From Ulota crispa (taxonomy: Eukaryota; Streptophyta; Bryopsida; Orthotrichales; Orthotrichaceae), in the NCBI GenBank assembly GCA_963920765.1, contig OY987243.1:12338001-12402000 (forward strand): a DNA stretch of 64,000 bases, given 5' to 3'. This document shows, one piece after another, positions 23,401-33,700 of the stretch. A program made the position numbers and the translations under genes. Below the pieces are notes generated by a model, which was given only the letters and a program-made list of their open reading frames with translations, was not told the origin of the DNA and did not search any database. Every line of letters begins with the position of its first letter. Positions within the stretch are counted from its first letter, which is position 1.

Positions 23401-24480
23401 TATTTTAAAATGTGGGTTGATTAATTTTTAAGCATACACCATAAATTAAAAATTCTCTTTTATAAAGTATCATATGTCAAGCATGGGGTGTTTTTATGTC
23501 ACACAAAATTTGAAATTTAAAAAAAAAAGAAAAAAGAAGAGAAGGCAAGGAAAGGGGAGAGTGAAAAGTCACCAAGACTATGAGAGAGTAGGAAGAGGGA
23601 AATATTATGAAAAGGATGGTGAAAAGTCACATGAAAATTTACACAAATTTAAAAGAGAGACAAAGCTAAGCACATGCAAGACATACTTGTTTAAATTACT
23701 CTAAATTGTCTAAAGTCCAAACGTCAAATTTTCTAAAAAAAATATATTTTAGGAAATTGAAAAAACAACGTGCTTTTTGTATGTTTTTACAAAATTTTAG
23801 AAGATTTGTGTAAGCCATTTATGTCCTTCAAAATCAAAAAACCTCCATAGGTTTTACAGACAAAGTCTAAAATCATGTGAATAGTCTAAATTTATTTAGC
23901 AAACAAGAAAAAGAAAACTACACAAGGAAGCATACATGTCCAAGTGTGATTCTCGTACTCCACCAAGAAGGGGCCAATGCCCTTGAGCTTCTTTGGATGA
24001 AGATGAGTCACTAGTTGGTGTTCTGGATGATGATGCCTCATTGGTTGCTGCCAAGCCCCTCTTGGAAACATGTCTTTCTTCCTCTAGCCATTGCTCTTCC
24101 CTAAGATTGAATTCTTCTTCACTTTGAGCATTAAATGGTTTCTTTTCAAACTCATTGTCATCATATATTTCATCCATATCCGGTTTTACTAATTTATTGC
24201 TTGAGAAAGGATACTTGTTTTCATCCAACACATGTCTTCTCCTTTGTCTTTGATGCATTGGATTTGCATTAGTGAAGGTTCTATTGTATGCATGTGGTTG
24301 TATGTAGTATTGAAACAACTCAAATACAATCCCATGTGTTGCAACTTGAGGTATTGGCCTTGGCAAAGATGATAGCAATATCCTTGATGTAGTCCAAGTT
24401 AGGAAACACAAGATTACAAAGAGTAGTGCAAATTTTGATACTCTTCTTTGAGCTTGAATCCTTGAAGGTAGTGGAGCATT
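11425..24480 (-). CDS. A1-family aspartic protease, APCB1/Asp1-like, membrane-anchored; first exon not found
   Basis: Exons on the - strand: 24480-23936, 23306-23180, 22360-22125, 20754-20461, 16460-16259, 13521-13427, 12655-12541, 12241-12172 and 11516-11425. The sum is 1776 nt, 591 residues plus TGA, with every phase matching. The first recognised exon has no in-frame ATG near its start and follows an acceptor (TTTTGTAG), so a short upstream exon is expected. Seen: a basic N-terminus (QAQRRVSK), then a hydrophobic anchor (FALLFVILCFLTW), suggesting a type II membrane protein; an acidic and serine-rich linker; first catalytic motif HIDTGSGITW (Asp 205); a cysteine-rich segment; TDGLIGLG; second motif GFDSGSDLTYL (Asp 449, a DSG variant accepted in the family); TCW; and C-terminal IGWRSIQSC. 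The flap Tyr is Phe (EHEFGDG, residue 271). A Lys-rich insert precedes the second Asp. Length fits APCB1-type proteases. Introns hold many repeats, including a 4.0-kb intron (16461-20460). Confidence 0.9.
11638..11963. mobile_element. foldback MITE, about 325 bp, copy 2
   Basis: Same arms as the copy at 10285-10586: CATAGATACTCTTGCTTTTT on the left, AAACAAGGATATCTATGTAA on the right, with TTTTCAAGCGTTTGTTTTG inside. It lies in the last intron of the - strand protease. Confidence 0.75.
13027..13256 (+). repeat. CACTATTAG-type repeat, two tandem copies
   Basis: Two successive units, each with ATTTGGACAATTTGAACAAA or a close variant, then GTTGGGACCACTTG / GATTAGAACCACTTG, then TTAGGACCCTATTTTT. 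They lie in the intron between exons 13521-13427 and 12655-12541 of the - strand protease. Confidence 0.6.
15088..15660 (+). repeat. 25-bp minisatellite
   Basis: A tandem array of units close to GGGGATTAGACTGG + AGGGTCAGGCT (25 bp), most regular between 15430 and 15620 and more diverged on the left. It is split at 15194-15389 by a foldback MITE. It sits in the intron between exons 16460-16259 and 13521-13427 of the - strand protease. Confidence 0.9.
15194..15389. mobile_element. 196-bp CACTA-like foldback MITE inside the minisatellite
   Basis: Starts CACTAGAAGAAAACTCTAG, ends CTAGAGTTTTCTTCTGGCG. The arms are almost perfectly complementary for about 95 bp (AACAAAACCATATGAAGT on the left, ACTTCATATGGTTTTGTT on the right). 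AT is present on both sides. Removing the element rejoins a normal minisatellite unit (GGATTAGAT then TGGAGGG). Confidence 0.85.
15660..16045 (+). repeat. G-rich simple repeat block, G-quadruplex potential on the + strand
   Basis: Degenerate repeats of GGCATATGGAGGCATGG, then runs of four to seven Gs every few bases between about 15870 and 16030 (for example CATGGGGGGGACACTAGGGG). This is the most GC-skewed stretch of the window. For the protease gene on the - strand the G-rich strand is the template. Short open frames across it are low-complexity artefacts. Confidence 0.85.
17497..18229. mobile_element. PIF/Harbinger (Tourist)-like MITE, 733 bp including a nested insertion
   Basis: Terminal inverted repeats GGGCATCCCCAATTCAGCAG and GGCTGCATTGGGGATGCCC, flanked by the 3-bp duplication TTA (17494-17496 and 18230-18232). 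TTA duplications with GGG...CCC ends are typical of PIF/Harbinger elements. A second element (17697-18008) is nested within it. It lies in the 4-kb intron of the - strand protease. Confidence 0.88.
17697..18008. mobile_element. AGGTAG-family TA-flanked element, 312 bp
   Basis: Ends AGGTAGGAGCACCCATAAGC and GATGCTCCTACCT, flanked on both sides by TA (17695-17696, 18009-18010). TA duplications suggest the Tc1/mariner superfamily. It is nested in the PIF-like MITE. Confidence 0.75.
18315..18717. mobile_element. AGGTAG-family TA-flanked element, 403 bp
   Basis: Ends AGGTAGGTAGCTTGAA and TTCAAGCTACCTACCT, flanked by TA (18313-18314, 18718-18719). Non-coding. Confidence 0.75.
18964..19902. mobile_element. 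TTAA-flanked CCCCTAAA element, 939 bp
   Basis: Left end CCCCTAAATGATTGTTGTCC, right end TTGGTCCTTTAGGGG, flanked by TTAA (18960-18963, 19903-19906). The flanks rejoin into a repeat seen intact near 28480 (AAAAACTTCTTTA... then TTGGTTCTTTAGATTTA), so this is a nested insertion. Holds a (TA)n tract near 19684. No transposase frame. Confidence 0.75.
19684..19708. repeat. (TA)n microsatellite
   Basis: A run of alternating TA inside the TTAA-flanked element. Confidence 0.9.
19940..20125. repeat. palindromic core repeat (TTTCATCTCATTAATCAAAA type)
   Basis: Inverted repeat: GCTTTGAATCATTCAATTTT on the left arm, AAAATTGAATGATTCAAAGC on the right, with GATGAAAGTTATGAGG / CCTCATAACTTTCATC inside. The same core lies at the centre of the foldbacks at 29204-29926 and about 43170-43905. 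Confidence 0.8.
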
Positions 24481-24523
24481 CTACAAAAGCATATAAAAAT
24501 GTTGTATTTAACATTTGTTAAAA

Positions 24524-24657
24524 ATAAGGCTCAAATCAAGCGGTCCTAACCAACACATATATGTCCTAGTCAACACTACCTTGTTTAAAATATAGAAATC
24601 AAGATATCTAAATCAACAAAATAGTGTTGCTTTGGGCTCCATTTTCTAATAGTGTAA
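24524..24657 (-). mobile_element. CACTATTAG-type repeat, copy in inverted orientation
   Basis: Read on the - strand it starts CACTATTAGAAAATGGAGCC, then CAAAATAGTGTTGC is reflected by TTTTGTTGATTTAGATAT, and GTTGGTTAGGACCGCTTGAT closes it. It lies just upstream of the first recognised exon of the - strand protease. Confidence 0.6.
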
Positions 24658-25233
24658 TTTCTCAATTATGGACTTTGTGGGCCCCTAAACATTTATAAAT
24701 GTTTTCATGATTTGCAAGTATCTCCCCATGTTTTATACAATTATTTTTATTTGGATATACAGTGAAACCTCTCATAATGCAAATTCCCTATTTGCATAAT
24801 TAATTGTACTTCTTAAATTGCATACTCTCTATGTGCATAAAGTGTAGTCCAATAACCATGGATGGAGTTATTTTTGTTAGAGTGGGACCACTTGCAAAGT
24901 ACGTCTATAATCCCATTGGTGACTCATTTTACAAATTATTGTTAATAGAAGGCAATCAACTACAAGTGATTTTTTTAAATGAGCCACCTACCAATTGTGC
25001 AACATGCGCATGTTGAAATAAATGTGAAATGACTTGCGACACTTTAACCTCTTTGTGTGCATATTACTTAAACACCCTCCCCACCGTTCCCATGCAATAA
25101 GAGAGGTTTCACTGTATCTTCAAACTTTTTGCAAGTATTTACAAGGTATCTTCCAATGTTTTACAAACCAACTTGTTTATTGGGTATTACTTACAGACTT
25201 TGGATACTCCTTATGCACTTGCGTATGACATGA

Positions 25234-26117
25234 AATTAAGTACATTACCCTTGCAAATCTTTACACCCAACCCTTTTTACTACTTAGCAAACTTAGCATT
25301 TTATAAAACACTTTTGAAACTTTTACATTTTGTATCATTGGTCTTTGATTCTCATACAATCCCAATCATGCATACCAAATTTTGAGTTCCAAAAAACCAA
25401 ACCTCTAAATTATTTTACATAAAATTCATGGTTTTGCATAATAAATGATTAAAGAAGATTGGTGATGATTTTTTGAGATTTGATTGCAAGGGTATGTAGG
25501 AAACGACCATAAGCACATCTTTCCTTCAAGCAAAAATCTCCAAAAAGTTTCAAAATTCTTTCTATTTAGATTTTCATGTTAGGGTGATCATGACCAAATT
25601 TAGTAACAAAGAAATCTCTATTTCTTATTAGATTTGGAAAATTGACTCATATACTATGATTAAATTTATACCTTTGAGCATGGTGATGTGTTCAATTTTC
25701 CAAAATCTAATAAGAAAATAGAGATTTCTTTTTTGTTAAATTTGGTCATGATCACCCTAACATGAAAATATATATAGAAGGAATTTTGAAACTTTTTGGA
25801 GATTTTTGCATGAAGGAAAGAATGATGTGCTTATGGTTGTTTTCTACATACCCATGCAATCAAATCTAAAAAAAAATCACCAATCTTCTTTAATTATTTA
25901 TTACGCAAAACCATGAATTTTATGTAAAATAATTCACCAAAAATAGAGTTTTGATTTTTTGGAACTCAAAATTTAGTATGCATGATTGGGATTGTATAAG
26001 AATCAAAGATCAATGATACAAAATGTAAAAGTTCCAAAGTGTTTTATAAAATGCTAAGTTTGCTAAGTAGTAAAAAGGGTTGGGCATAAAGATTTGCAAG
26101 ATACTATACTTAATCAA
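25234..26117. mobile_element. large foldback element, about 880 bp
   Basis: Two arms of about 410 bp are near-perfect reverse complements. Left: CTACTTAGCAAACTTAGC, CATGTTAGGGTGATCATGAC, TAGATTTGGAAAATTGA. Right: TCAATTTTCCAAAATCTA, GTCATGATCACCCTAACATG, GCTAAGTTTGCTAAGTAG. The centre is near 25660. No coding capacity. Confidence 0.85.
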
Positions 26118-27606
26118 ATTCATAAGATTTCCAAAATTTATAGACAATACACTTGACATGAATTTTAGAATCTGAACCAAGTGAGTAATCTAACAAAGGA
26201 TTAAATTTTCTTCTTCCTGAAACTACAATTTGCAATTAGTCATACTTGAAAGTGACTATTATGTCATGTCGTAATGACTGCTATGTCCTTATACAATTCA
26301 CAATATTGACAACTTTTTGAAGAGCAAAAGCAAGATTTAAAATTGTGATTTTTAGATGTTTGAGCTCATGATGCATATCTTGGCATATGTCCATTTCTTC
26401 TTGCCTTTCAATTAACAGTGTAAAGAAATTGTCACTAAATATTGGTTATACATGCAAAGGTTCAATTTTAGTTTGAGCTTGATCCAAAGTTTATGCAATA
26501 AATATTCAACTTTGAAGCATTTAAAGTAAACTATCAAACTTCACCTCAATAGGATCATTATTGTCTTTGTGGTGATTGTTGTCTTCTTGGTGATGAGAGG
26601 CTTGATGGTTGCGACGCCAATAAACGCCTTCATTCATCTTGACAATACAAGACAACTACAAACTTAATTTAGCAACTTTAGATTAAATAGCAATACCTGT
26701 TGTATCACAATTTGCGTAAGTATATTATAAAATTGCAATCTTTTGATAATAAGCGCATGAACCAAAAACCTTGATTTTTTTAATAACAATGTCAAGCTTT
26801 TCTTTTACAAAGTTTACCAAGTACCTATGATCATATGTATTTTGCCACATTTGTCAATTTATAAAAATGCTATGAAATTTCATTGACAGTGATTATAAGA
26901 ATTTGGTGTTTGTTTGTTGTTCTTTGTAACATTCATGTAAATATAAAAAAGCTTTCACTTAATGGTGTATTCTGTGATGCCTTTAAAAATAAATCTGTAC
27001 AGACAAAAAAAAACATAATTTAATAAGAAAACAAATAACTCTCTGGATAAAGTCTATTTTCAATTCTTATAAGAAATCTCAAATTAGCGCTCAAGAGGTT
27101 TATGATGCAATTTGAGTCTTTGGAAAGAAAGATGAAGCAACTTGATGTTCAGTACTCTTAGCCTTTCAAATCTGATTTTAACACAAAAAGATGTCATTTT
27201 AATTCTTTACTATATATTATTTCTCTGCTTTATCTTTAAATTTAGCTACTTTTAGATATTCCAATATATAACATTAGCAAGCATCATTATTCCAATACAT
27301 AGGAAAATCTTATTTATAGCACTTGATGAATCAAAAGTTCCTTTGTAAATCTAGATAATTGTAATGTCACTTTGTCACATTGTCATGATTCTTCAAAAGA
27401 CTTTGCTATAATAGTAGTGTAATTTCTACGCTCATGTAAAAAACAAGACATAACTCAAACTCAATTTTTTTTTCACACGTGGTACGTTGAGGCTAAAAAT
27501 GTCAAAAATATATTTTTTGAAAAAAAATGGATGACTAATAAATGTATAAAACTGCATTGTGGTGTTTACAATTATCAATGTTAGCACAATCAATACAATT
27601 AAGATA
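26118..27606. other. AT-rich non-coding stretch
   Basis: I see no gene, RNA or repeat structure here beyond homopolymer runs. Confidence 0.5.
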
Positions 27607-28013
27607 GGGAATTATTATAGCGACACCCTAAATTGCTAATGGGACACCCCCTCTTGAGCATGAAAATGTGATTTTTAATGTTGATTTTGCTGATTTTTAA
27701 TTTGGATCAAAAGTTTTGTTTCTCCTTTATCATTCTAAGGCTATACTTAAAAGAATAGGTGTGCTTAAATTTAAAACTAAAAATATAGGACTTTTGAGTT
27801 ACCTAAAGCAAAAATATATCAAAAAATAGTATTGGTGCTATAATATTTCAGTTTTTTTTTGTATTTGTCATGTTTTCTTTCAAGGAGGTGATAATGTTGT
27901 GATTGAATGAATGATAGACCACTTAATAAATCAAAAATAGCACTAAATTACCAATTTTCATGCTTAGAGAGGGTGTCCCATTAGCAATTTAGGGTGTCAA
28001 TTTAGTAATTCCC
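27607..28013. mobile_element. GGGAATT-family MITE, 407 bp, copy 1
   Basis: Left end GGGAATTATTATAGCGACACC, right end GGTGTCAATTTAGTAATTCCC in reverse complement, with CTAAATTGCTAATGGGACAC / GTGTCCCATTAGCAATTTAG next to them. Flanked by ATA on both sides (27604-27606, 28014-28016). A second copy with a homologous interior lies at 46900. Confidence 0.88.
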
Positions 28014-28023
28014 ATAAGATAAA

Positions 28024-29171
28024 CCCCTAAAGCCTTGAACATTGATTTTTGGCAACATATATGGCTATTTTAGGCAGCTCACTACAAATGGAATTTTCAA
28101 TTTTTTTCTTTGAAATTTTCACACATGATGTGTCCAAGGAGTAGCTTTAAGGCCCAACAATTTCATAGCTTTTGAATTCATGGTTTAACCCTTAAAGGAC
28201 CAAGGAGCCCTTTGCGGCCAGTATAGTACTTAGTATTCTCTTGTATTTGGAAAGCATCCACTCCTTTACTACATTTGAGATCAACAAAGAAGTTAGAATA
28301 TAAATCAATGCAGTTCTAGTGAGCTAGTCAAGACCCCAAATTAAAACTTTTTATTGGTAACAAATGCCAGTTATACAGCAGTGTATTTACTATGTAATAT
28401 GTAGAGAGTCCCTTTAAGGGTTAAAAGTTGTTGCATGATATTAAGTTTTCTTGTTTACCGGGAAAACATAAAACTTCTTTAAAAATTACATTGTAAAATT
28501 ATTATTCTTGAAAATTGGTTCTTTAGATTTATGTATACATAGGAAGCTTTGGATCATTCCATTTTGATCAATGAGATGAAAGTTATGAAGAGATTTTATT
28601 TACGGGAAATTATGGGTTCTCTACTCTAAAATAAACTTTGAAGTCGTTTATTTTACTCAATTTTCAATATTCTAAACAACAAAACCAAAGGATGTAGATT
28701 GTTTATCACAACATTATGACCATTGAGATTGGAATTTTTCATTATAATTTTTTTTACAATTTAGTGTTTTGAATCATTCTCTACTTTATTTTACTCTCTA
28801 TCGTTTTCCCATGTGTTGTATAATTCCAAATGATTTGAGAGTTTTGAAGTGTGTACCCAACTTGGTTTGAAGAACAGATTCATAGAATTACAACCATTTG
28901 GAAATTATTTCATACAAATATGACCTTGTGAAGTCAGCTGCCCATATTTTTGCATGGATAAAAAATGGCTTTTTGTCAATTCCAACCCAAATATCTCACA
29001 ATCTGTATATGGTAAAAATTAATGAATTTTTTTTGCGTCTTTCAATGCTAGTGTGCTACAAGATCTCATGATTGCATGTGTCAAAAAAAAAAAACTCTAA
29101 AATTTGGTACTTGTACTAGAAATGGCAATTTTGGAGTGGTTTTGGTGAAAACATAGCTCAAGACTTTCGAG
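28024..29171. mobile_element. TTAA-family element with eroded ends, about 1.15 kb, carrying a nested copy
   Basis: Starts CCCCTAAAGCCTTGAAC and ends near CAAGACTTTCGAG before TTAA (29172-29175). The interior matches the element at 41316-42876 in the opposite orientation (for example ACTTGTACTAGAAATGGCAA here and TTGCCATTTC-like sequence there). It contains the 232-bp element at 28189-28420. The left flank is TAAA rather than TTAA. Confidence 0.55.
28189..28420. mobile_element. TTAA-flanked CCCTTAAAGG element, 232 bp
   Basis: Ends CCCTTAAAGGACCAAGG and GTCCCTTTAAGGG, flanked by TTAA (28185-28188 and 28421-28424). The related sequence near 18885 (ATGGTTCAAAAGTTAGTGC) shows the site without the insertion. 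Confidence 0.75.
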
Positions 29172-29203
29172 TTAAACTAGTTTTAAGAATATTGATTTAT
29201 TAA

Positions 29204-29926
29204 CCCCTAAAGGTTTTGGGGGACAAATGGGATTTTGGGCATGTATTTACAACTAAACTACTTTGTGTGATTTTCTGAAACTTTTAAGGAAGATGAAAAA
29301 TTCAAACATATGCTTGGACATCTACTTTTTCTTCATTCCAACATATATTAAAGAAGTTATACATGAATTTCTAGAAAATGGAGGGGGGAGGGGGGACGGC
29401 AGGGCAGGTAGCCCAAAGAATTTCTTCAAAAAATAAATTTCTTTAAAATAAAAATACAAAATAGGTTCTTGAGACTTATAGATACATGAGAGCTTTAAAT
29501 TATTCAATTTTGAATAATGAGATGAAAGTTATAAGAAGTTTTAGTTTGCGGGTAGTTATGGTATCTCTCAAAACCACACCTACCCGCAAACTAAAACTTC
29601 TTATAATTTTCATCTCATTAATCAAAATTGAATAATTCAAAACTCCCACGTATCTATAAGTCTCAAGAAACTATTTTGTATTTTTATTTTAAAAATACAT
29701 TTATTTTGAAGAAGTTCTTTGGGCTGCCTGCCCTCCCTTGTTTTCCAAAAATTCATGCATAACTTCTTCAATAAATGTTGGAATGAAGAAACAATAAATG
29801 CCCACACAAATCGTTGAATTTCTTGTCTTCCATAAAAGTTTCATAAAATCACACAAAACAATTTAGTTGTAAGCACATGCCCAAAATCCCACTTGTCCCC
29901 CAAAAGGGCCAACGGGCGTTTAGGAG
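29204..29926. mobile_element. TTAA-flanked foldback element, 723 bp
   Basis: Starts CCCCTAAAGGTTTTGGGGGA, ends GGGCGTTTAGGAG, flanked by TTAA (29200-29203, 29927-29930). The whole element is one long palindrome, with arms of about 350 bp (GGGATTTTGGGCATGTATTT against AAGCACATGCCCAAAATCCC) that meet near 29570. Confidence 0.8.
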
Positions 29927-30714
29927 TTAATGCAATTACGCATGAAATGGTTTTTTTGCTTTTTAATCTTGTAACCGAGCTTGTAACTTGTCAACTTTGT
30001 TTTAGTCAACAACGTCGTTCTAAATATGATTGTGCTAATGCAGATATTTTGAATTTCAATAATTGTCAAATGAGAGCAACTTAAGGATTTATATGTATTG
30101 TGTTCATTTGTTGATTCTTTCCACCAGTCAAGTTTTCTCATTAGTAGGTAATGCTAAGCTAATTGTTTGAAAATTTATATTTGAAGCGTTTGTGTCCTAA
30201 CAATTCTTGTGACTGTTTTTACCTTTATTTTACAAATAGTTCAGTGCTTAAGTTTAACTCCTAAAACCCGAAGGGTGTTGCAGAGAAAAATAAAGCCAAA
30301 ACTGCCATTTTTTGATGTTTTATTTAAAACTCAAAATAAAAACTTTTTTTTAGGTTCAACCGAAGCGTAATATATAAGTAAGGCAATTTGTAAAAAAAAA
30401 TCAGCCCATTTGACCACATAGATTGTAAGGTTATAGTGTTTGAAGTGAGAATAACAACTTCTTTTTTTCTTGCAAAACAAGGTCACCAAATTTTGAGCCC
30501 TCCTAAAGTAAATTATTTGGTTTACACCAAAACAAGATTTTTGACCATTCATAAGTAAATGATGCTAGGTTCACTCATGAAAAATTTCAAAAGCACATAT
30601 AAAATCTAGTTTATTCTAAATCACCCAGCAATGCAAGAAGGTTGAGTCAATTGGCAATACACTAGTCATGTTTTCATGATTTCTTGTGCAATGAAGAAGT
30701 CTTTTATTTGAAAT

Positions 30715-33700
30715 GAGTCCTGATCCCATTTTGCTACCGCAAAATGGTCTCATGACTTGTCTATCATGGTGGTGTGGGATATATCCTCATTTAGCACAAT
30801 AGAGGTAAATGTGGTGTTTCCATTCAGCATAAATAGATGAATTGTTCCATTTAACATTTTTTTGTAGAAATTTAACATGAAATTTTTAGTAGAATTTTAA
30901 ATTCTCTAAAAAGAATGATACTAAAGTAAATTCAAATATTTAAATTTAAATAAATTGAATTGGATAATTCTATTATACTTTTTCTTGATCATTTGAATTT
31001 AATTTACCAATAAATTTAGTAATAAAAACATATATGCTATTCATAAAAGATATACAAAGAAATTCAAAATTTTTGAAATCAGATTAAAAAACATCCAATG
31101 AGGCACTTTAAAATTTAAATAAATACAAACTTGCTCCTCCATTTATCTCCTTGTTTTCTAAATTTGAATTTGAAGTTCAAATCAAGAATTATCCAATGGA
31201 GATCATCAATTAAGTATGTCATTTTGTGTCAATCTCTAGCTCTTCCAATTTTAAATTTCAAGTTTAAGTTTTAAAAATATTCAAAGTGGTGAAATTAAAT
31301 TATCTTTTTATCTCCCTCCCTACCCCTTTGTGTTCAATTTCAAATACATAAGAGCTATCCAATAAGGTTCATTGAGAATGTCCTTTCATCTCCCAAATTC
31401 AACTCAATGCCCCTTGGCCCTCGGCCAATCACTCATTATCAAACCGAGGGACACACACACACAAAATACACTACACAAAGTGGGCATTCTTTTATAAGGA
31501 TAGACAAGTCTTGATCCCATTTTGCTACTGCAAAATGGTCTCAAGACTTGTCTATCATGGTGGTGTGGGATTTGGATTTAGGAATTTTGAAAAAAAAAGG
31601 AAAATATTTTATGAAAGAAGGAGGTAGCCCCATTTAGCATAGCAGTGGTAAATGCAATGTTTCCATTTAGCATAAGTACATGAGTTTGCAACCCCATTTG
31701 GCATTTTTTTTGGAGGAATTCAACTTAAATTTTTTAGTAGAATTTTCATTTAAAAGAAAAGATTGGTATTAAATCAATCTAAATAACTAAAATTAAATAA
31801 TTCTAATATAGATTTTCTAATAATTACAATGTTTTTTTGAAGTTAATTTAGTAAAAAGAAATATGTGCCATTCATAAAAAGAGTACAAAGAAATTTGATA
31901 ATTTCTAAAATGAAATTAAAAAATATCCAATGAGGCACAATTAAATTTAAACAATTACAAACTTGCCCTTTCATTTACCTCCTTATTATTTGAATTTGAA
32001 TTTCAAATCAATTTGTCTCTTCATCTCTCCCTCCCCATGAATTTCAATTCCAAGTTGGAAAAAAGTCCAATGGATTTGCCCTTTCACACCCAAAATCCAT
32101 GTCATTGTCCTTTCAATTTGCCCCTTGGCCCTTGGCCAATCACTAATTATCAAACCACACACACAAACACACACACACACAAAATACACTATGGAGAGTG
32201 GGCATTCTTTTATAAGGATAGACAAGTCCTGATCCCATTTCGCTACGCAAAATGGTCTCAAGACTCGTCTATCGTAGTGGTGTGGGATTCAAGTTGGGGG
32301 ATTTTGAAAAACAAAAAGGAAAACAATTTATTCAAGAAGGAGGTAGCCCCATTTAGCATAGCCAAGGTAGATGTGTTGTTTTAATTTCCATTTAGCATAG
32401 GTAGATAGCAGAGATGTAAATCATTCTAATGTAAATTCTCAAATTTAGCATATGTAGATGAGTTAATTAGTAATTTCTAGTAGAAACTTAAATTTTCAAG
32501 AAGATTGTTATTAAACTAAATTCAAATAGTTGAAAATACATAAACGAAACTGGATAATTCTAACATATTTCTTCTTGTAATTTGAGCAAATTACAATGAT
32601 CATTTTAATTTAATTTGGTAAAAAGAAATATATGGTATTCATAAAAAGAGTACAAAGAAATTCAATTTTTCTTGAAGTTCAGTTAAAAAAATATCCAATG
32701 AAACCTCCTTATTGTTTGAATTTGAACCCTTGAAGAATATTGAATTTCCATTCCAAAATTGATAAAATCTCCAATGTGGTTCAATCCATTCCTTAAATTC
32801 AAAACAATTTGCCTCTTCATCTCCCTCCCCACCCTTTGTAGGTGAATTCTCCCTCCATACCCCTTGGTAGTTGGGAAAAAGGTCCAATGGATTTTCACAA
32901 AGGATGCCCTTCCATATCCAACACCCATGCCATTGTCCTTTCACCTTGCCTCTTGGCCCTCGGCCAATCACTAATTATCAAACCAAACACACACACAAAC
33001 ACACAAACCAACAAACCAACAAAAAATACAAAGGAAAGGTGGGCATTCTTTTATAAGGATATACAAGTAAACCCATTTACCATGATAAATGAATAGTGGT
33101 GAGATTTTAAGTGGGGACTAAAAATATATGTCTTTTCATGTCAATCTATACCTCTTTTAATCAAAAATTATCCAATGGGGCTCATTAATTAAATATGTCT
33201 TTTCATGTCGGTCTATACTTCTTCTAGTGTTAAATTTCAGATTTAAACTTAAAAAATATTCATAGGGGTTCATTTCAATTGTCTTTTTGTCTCCCTTCCT
33301 ACCCCTTTGTGTTCAATTTAAAATATAAAGTAAGAGTTGTTTAATAAGGTTCATTGAGAATGTCCTTTCACCTTCCAAATATTAGGTAAAATACCGGTCA
33401 TAGACCAAACATTTTTTTTTGTTTGTTAATGTTGAGGTTGCCCGGTTGAATTACCCAACGGACAGGTTGTGGCTGTTTTTTTATAATGTTAAACAAGTCC
33501 TAATCCCATTTTGCTACCGCAAAATGGTCTCATGACTTGTCTATCACCGCAAAATGGGATCAAGACTCGTCTATCGTGGTGGTGTGGGATATATCCCCAT
33601 TTAGCATAGGAGAGGTAAATGTGGTGTTTCCATATAGCATAGGTGGATGAGTTATCCCATTTAGCATTTTTTAGTAAAATTTAAATTTTCCAAAATAAAG

